Assembly (NCBI GenBank): GCA_010029175.1
Contig: RGNC01000004.1
Location: 1 to 31,560, forward strand
Direction: 5' to 3'
From: Synechococcaceae bacterium WB8_1B_136
GTDB lineage: Bacteria > Cyanobacteriota > Cyanobacteriia > PCC-6307 > Cyanobiaceae
DNA length: 31,560 nt
Both the position numbers and the translations under genes were made by a program. Below, piece by piece: positions 29,072-31,560 of the stretch; position 1 is the first letter of the stretch, and every line of letters begins with the position of its first letter. Below the pieces are notes generated by a model. That model was given only the letters and a program-made list of their open reading frames with translations. It was not told where the DNA came from and searched no databases.

Positions 29072-30303
29072 ACCAGCACCTGGCCAGCGGGCCGCGGCGG
29101 ATCCTGCTGCTCAGCAATGGCCACGGTGAAGACCTCAGCGGTGCCCTGATCGGCCTGCAGTTGCAGGCGCTGGGCCATGGCGTGGATGCCCTGCCGCTGG
29201 TGGGGCATGGACGGGCCTACGCCCAGGCGGGGCTCAACTGCCTGGGCCGCACGCGCGAATACAGCACCGGCGGGCTGGGTTACACCAGCTTTGTGGGGCG
29301 ACTCACGGAACTGGTGCAGGGCCAGGTGGCCTACGTGCTGCAGCGCCTGCTGCTGCTGCTGCGGGTGGCCCACCGCTACGAGCTGATCCTGGTGGTGGGC
29401 GATGTGATCCCGGTGCTGGCCGCCTGGCTCACCCGCCGGCCCGCAGCCACCTATCTGGTGGCCTACTCCAGCCACTACGAGGGCACGCTGCGGCTGCCCT
29501 GGCCCTGTGGTGAATGCCTGCAGAGCCGGCGCTTCCTGCGGGTGTACAGCCGCGATGCCCTCACCGCCACCGACCTCTCCACCCACCTGCGGCGGCCGGT
29601 GCGCTTCCTCGGCAACCCCTTCTTCGATGGCGCCCTCACTGCGGCTGACCGCCTGGGTGGCACGCCTGTGCAGCGGCTGGGGCTGCTGCCAGGCAGTCGG
29701 TTGCCCGAAGCCCTGCAGAACCTGGAGTTGATGCTGCGGGTGCTGGAACGGCTGCCCGAGCCCCTGCGGGATCCTTCGCGCCTGGGTCTGCATGCGGCCC
29801 TGGTGGGCAAGCTGACCCCCCAGGAAGTGGCGCCCCTGGCCAGCCGCCTCGGCTGGCGGCTGGAACTGGAAAGCCAGGAGCAGTGCAGGCTGCGGCTCGG
29901 CCCGCTCAGCGTTCAACTGGAGTGGGGGCGCTTCGCCGCGGTGGTGCAGCAGTGCAACCTGCTGCTCTCGATGACCGGCACCGCCGCCGAGCAATGCGTG
30001 GGCCTGGGCAAACCGGTGCTGCAGCTGGTGGGAGCCGGCCCACAGTTCACGGACAACTTCGCCGAGGCCCAACGACGGCTGCTGGGGCCTGGGGTGGTGT
30101 GCGCCGAGGGGGCCAGCGGCAGCCCCGAGCAACTGGAGAACACAGCCCAGCTGGCTGGTGAGCTGCTGGAGCGGCTGCAACGGGAACCCGCCTGGCGGCA
30201 GCGGCTGCAACAGCTCGGCCATGAGCGCATCGGCGGCGGTGGCGGAGCGGTGAGGATGGCGGCCGATCTCCACAGCTGCCTGAACCATGCCCACCAAGGC
30301 TGA
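29068..30303 (+). CDS. Lipid-A-disaccharide synthase-related protein
   Basis: A 411-residue GT-B-type glycosyltransferase-like protein, recognised as the cyanobacterial lipid-A-disaccharide synthase-related family. The start RRILLLSNGHGEDLSGALIG, then VVGDVIPVLAAWLT, FLGNPFFDG, LLPGSRLPEALQN, and the C-terminal MTGTAAEQCVGLGKPVLQL match the family. It is not LpxB itself, and its function is not established. It is plausibly a glycosyl transfer step on an envelope or thylakoid lipid. The start is the TTG at 29068, overlapping the TPR stop in TTGA. TTG at 29056 is an alternative. The C-terminus overlaps the small membrane protein gene by 17 bp. Confidence 0.85.
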   Translation: MNQHLASGPRRILLLSNGHGEDLSGALIGLQLQALGHGVDALPLVGHGRAYAQAGLNCLGRTREYSTGGLGYTSFVGRLTELVQGQVAYVLQRLLLLLRVAHRYELILVVGDVIPVLAAWLTRRPAATYLVAYSSHYEGTLRLPWPCGECLQSRRFLRVYSRDALTATDLSTHLRRPVRFLGNPFFDGALTAADRLGGTPVQRLGLLPGSRLPEALQNLELMLRVLERLPEPLRDPSRLGLHAALVGKLTPQEVAPLASRLGWRLELESQEQCRLRLGPLSVQLEWGRFAAVVQQCNLLLSMTGTAAEQCVGLGKPVLQLVGAGPQFTDNFAEAQRRLLGPGVVCAEGASGSPEQLENTAQLAGELLERLQREPAWRQRLQQLGHERIGGGGGAVRMAADLHSCLNHAHQG

Positions 30304-30580
30304 GCCGACCCAGGCCCCGGAGCGCTCGCTCGGCCAGCGCCTCAAGGGCTGGATCGACACCCTGCTGGTGATCGATGTGTTCGTGGTGATTGCCGGGGCC
30401 CTCTGGTTCGGCGTGGCGGTGCTCTGCCACAGCCGCCAGATCGAGGCGCCCCTGAAGCTGTTTCAGCGCCTGTGGGAACCCCTGTTCACCCCGGCCATCG
30501 GCCTGCTGATGGGGGCCGCGATCCTGAGCGGGGTGCTGAGCTGGATCCTCAACCGATGGCAGAGGCAAGCGCAGCGCTGA
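30287..30580 (+). CDS. Small conserved membrane protein (two helices)
   Basis: A 97-residue protein with a hydrophilic N-terminus (AEPTQAPERSLGQRLKGW), then two predicted membrane segments (LLVIDVFVVIAGALWFGVAV and PAIGLLMGAAILSGVLSWIL) and a basic C-terminus. I recognise it only as a cyanobacterial conserved hypothetical. It begins within the LpxB-related gene, overlapping by 17 bp, so it is translationally coupled to it. It overlaps the convergent epimerase gene by 32 bp at the 3' end. The function is unknown but likely related to its envelope neighbour. Confidence 0.75.
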   Translation: MPTKAEPTQAPERSLGQRLKGWIDTLLVIDVFVVIAGALWFGVAVLCHSRQIEAPLKLFQRLWEPLFTPAIGLLMGAAILSGVLSWILNRWQRQAQR

Positions 30581-31478
30581 GCTCGGCGTCGCAGTAGCCA
30601 AAGCCCTGCTGCTGCAGCCGCACGGGCAACACCTGCTGGCCTTCCAGCACCACCTTGGCCCCATCGCCCAGGAGCAGCTGGAGCAGCGGCGCCGGCACCG
30701 GCAGCAGGCTGGGGCGACCAAGGCAGCGGCCCAGGCTGGCGGCGAAAACGGCCATCGAACAGGGCGTGGGGGCCACGGCGTTGTAGGTGCCGCGGTAGGC
30801 GGGATCCTCCAGGGCCGTGGCGATCAGCCGGCAAAGATCACGGCGGGAGATCCAGCTCATCCACTGCTGCCCGCTGCCGATCGGGCCACCGAAGCCCAGG
30901 CGGAACACCGGCAGCATTTTGCCCAGGGCACCGCCATCGGCCGCCAGCACAATGCCGAGGCGGAGAATCACCACACGGCAAAAATCGCTGGCCTGCTGGG
31001 CCTCCGCTTCCCAGGCCCTGCAGAGCTGCCCCAGCAGATCGGCACCGGCGGGGCTGCTCTCCTCAAAGCAGGCGCTGGTGCTGGTGCCGTAGTAGCCGAT
31101 GGCGGAGGCATTGATCAACACCTGCGGACGGCCGTCCTGCGGCAGGGCCGCCATCGCCGCCACCAGGGCACGGGTGGTGTTGATGCGGCTGTCCACCAGC
31201 AACTGGCGATGCTCCGGGGTCCAGCGCTTCTCGGCGATCGGTTCTCCAGCCAGATTCACCACCGCCTCGGCCGAGGCAAGCGCCTCCTGCAGCTGCGGCC
31301 GCTCCCAGCTGGCGGGTTGGGAGGGATCGGCCAGCAGCCGTTGCAGCTGCGGATGCTCAAGGCCCGCCAGGGCCCGGGAGGAGCGGCTGATCAGGGTGAG
31401 GCTGTGCCCGTGCTCCAGCAGCACGGGCACCAGCTCCCGACCCACGAAGCCGCTGCAGCCTACCAGCAGAATCCGCAT
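30549..31478 (-). CDS. TIGR01777-family epimerase (SDR39U1-like)
   Basis: A 309-residue atypical short-chain dehydrogenase. The nucleotide-binding start MRILLVGCSGFVGRELVPVL has the extended SDR glycine motif, VVNLAGEPI is characteristic of the TIGR01777 family, and NASAIGYYG contains the active-site-region tyrosines. Later LRLGIVLAADGGALGKMLP, WISRRDLCRLI and YNAVAPTPCSM are also family-typical. The reaction is unknown, although structures show NADP(H) binding. In plants a homolog (GIANT CHLOROPLAST 1) affects plastid division. The ATG at 31478 is the first in the conserved fold. The 3' end overlaps the small membrane protein by 32 bp. Confidence 0.93.
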   Translation of the reverse strand: MRILLVGCSGFVGRELVPVLLEHGHSLTLISRSSRALAGLEHPQLQRLLADPSQPASWERPQLQEALASAEAVVNLAGEPIAEKRWTPEHRQLLVDSRINTTRALVAAMAALPQDGRPQVLINASAIGYYGTSTSACFEESSPAGADLLGQLCRAWEAEAQQASDFCRVVILRLGIVLAADGGALGKMLPVFRLGFGGPIGSGQQWMSWISRRDLCRLIATALEDPAYRGTYNAVAPTPCSMAVFAASLGRCLGRPSLLPVPAPLLQLLLGDGAKVVLEGQQVLPVRLQQQGFGYCDAELSAALASAIG

Positions 31479-31508
31479 GCGCCCGCTTCGTTCTGATCAG
31501 ATTCAAGG

Positions 31509-31560
31509 CTAGGAAGCCGGACCCATGCGGCGCACCAGGGGGCCGAGGGCGAGCCCCTGG
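31509..31560 (-). CDS. C-terminal tail of a minus-strand gene running off the window
   Basis: Reading leftward from the right edge, an open frame encodes GLALGPLVRRMGPAS and ends in TAG at 31511-31509. It looks like the end of a membrane or helical protein, followed 30 bp later by the epimerase start on the same strand. Too little is visible to identify it, and it could be chance. Confidence 0.35.
   Translation of the reverse strand, partial: QGLALGPLVRRMGPAS

Noticed and set aside
28696..30360. Long minus-strand frame (about 550 codons) opposite the TPR and LpxB-related genes
   Set aside because: Composition is Gln/His/Ala repeat-like and spans two real genes, so it is a shadow.
1..31560. 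CRISPR array, insertion sequence, prophage, tRNA or rRNA
   Set aside because: I saw no regularly spaced repeats, transposase or integrase motifs, or cloverleaf-like tRNA sequences on reading both strands. A covariance-model search would settle small RNAs.
1..31560. A defence system or novel multi-gene island
   Set aside because: The genes are mostly conserved cyanobacterial core families with uniform codon use. No nuclease, toxin or NTPase cluster is present.

Overview
The window looks like chromosomal DNA from a GC-rich unicellular picocyanobacterium of the Synechococcus/Cyanobium group. The evidence is direct: a photosystem II extrinsic subunit (PsbU), a 30-residue PetL-like cytochrome b6f subunit, a plant/cyanobacterial-type zeta-carotene desaturase, a CRR7-family NDH-1-related protein, a PucC-type pigment-related transporter, and several families known mainly from cyanobacteria (DUF512/PDZ radical SAM, DUF3120, DUF751, DUF4346). 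G/C-ending codons predominate and genes are very tightly packed. I see no tRNA, rRNA, insertion sequence, prophage gene or CRISPR array. This is mostly core chromosome, not an accessory island.

Layout. 1-6423: a minus-strand block. pucC-like and inositol-phosphatase-like genes share an ATGA overlap, and uppP -> DUF512 radical SAM protein -> TolC form a second run. 6585-9486: plus strand, with a DUF3120 membrane protein, psbU with a strong terminator hairpin, then nadB. 9480-10421: a minus-strand VKOR-thioredoxin fusion. 10536-13231: rimO and an MFS transporter, joined by a TTGA overlap. 13268-15508: petL (minus), a B12-binding radical SAM protein (plus) and DUF4346 (minus). 15535-18749: a FemAB-like acyltransferase, a small secreted protein on plus, then a RibD-C-like reductase and a tandem PTPS/QueD protein on minus. 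18797-21167: aroK, CRR7, a putative exported protein and a GST. 21227-25647: a plus-strand run of DUF751, rbfA, a GH3 hexosaminidase, a GT2-TPR glycosyltransferase and hemD. 25562-28043: zds, an SRPBCC protein and a lipoprotein on minus. 28145-30580: an A-type Fe-S carrier, a TPR protein, an LpxB-related protein and a small membrane protein on plus. 30549-31478: a TIGR01777 epimerase on minus, with the tail of another minus-strand gene at the right edge.

Functional themes are photosynthesis and pigments (psbU, petL, crr7, zds, hemD, pucC), cell envelope (uppP, tolC, GH3, LpxB-related, glycosyltransferase), cofactors and metal centres (nadB, tandem PTPS, RibD-like, A-type carrier, three radical SAM proteins), oxidative folding (VKOR-Trx) and translation (rbfA, rimO).

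The most notable observations are these. UppP lacks about 20 residues in frame, including the conserved catalytic histidine and the segment around it. A two-domain PTPS has lost the catalytic His in its N-terminal half only. A B12 radical SAM protein resembles hopanoid C-2 methylases. The psbU terminator may double as a leader hairpin of nadB. The pucC-like gene has no conventional start codon covering its conserved N-terminus. Opposed gene pairs are unusually tight, with five overlapping convergent gene ends (one of 86 bp) and one divergent pair with only 6 bp between start codons. I did not find a clearly new multi-gene system.
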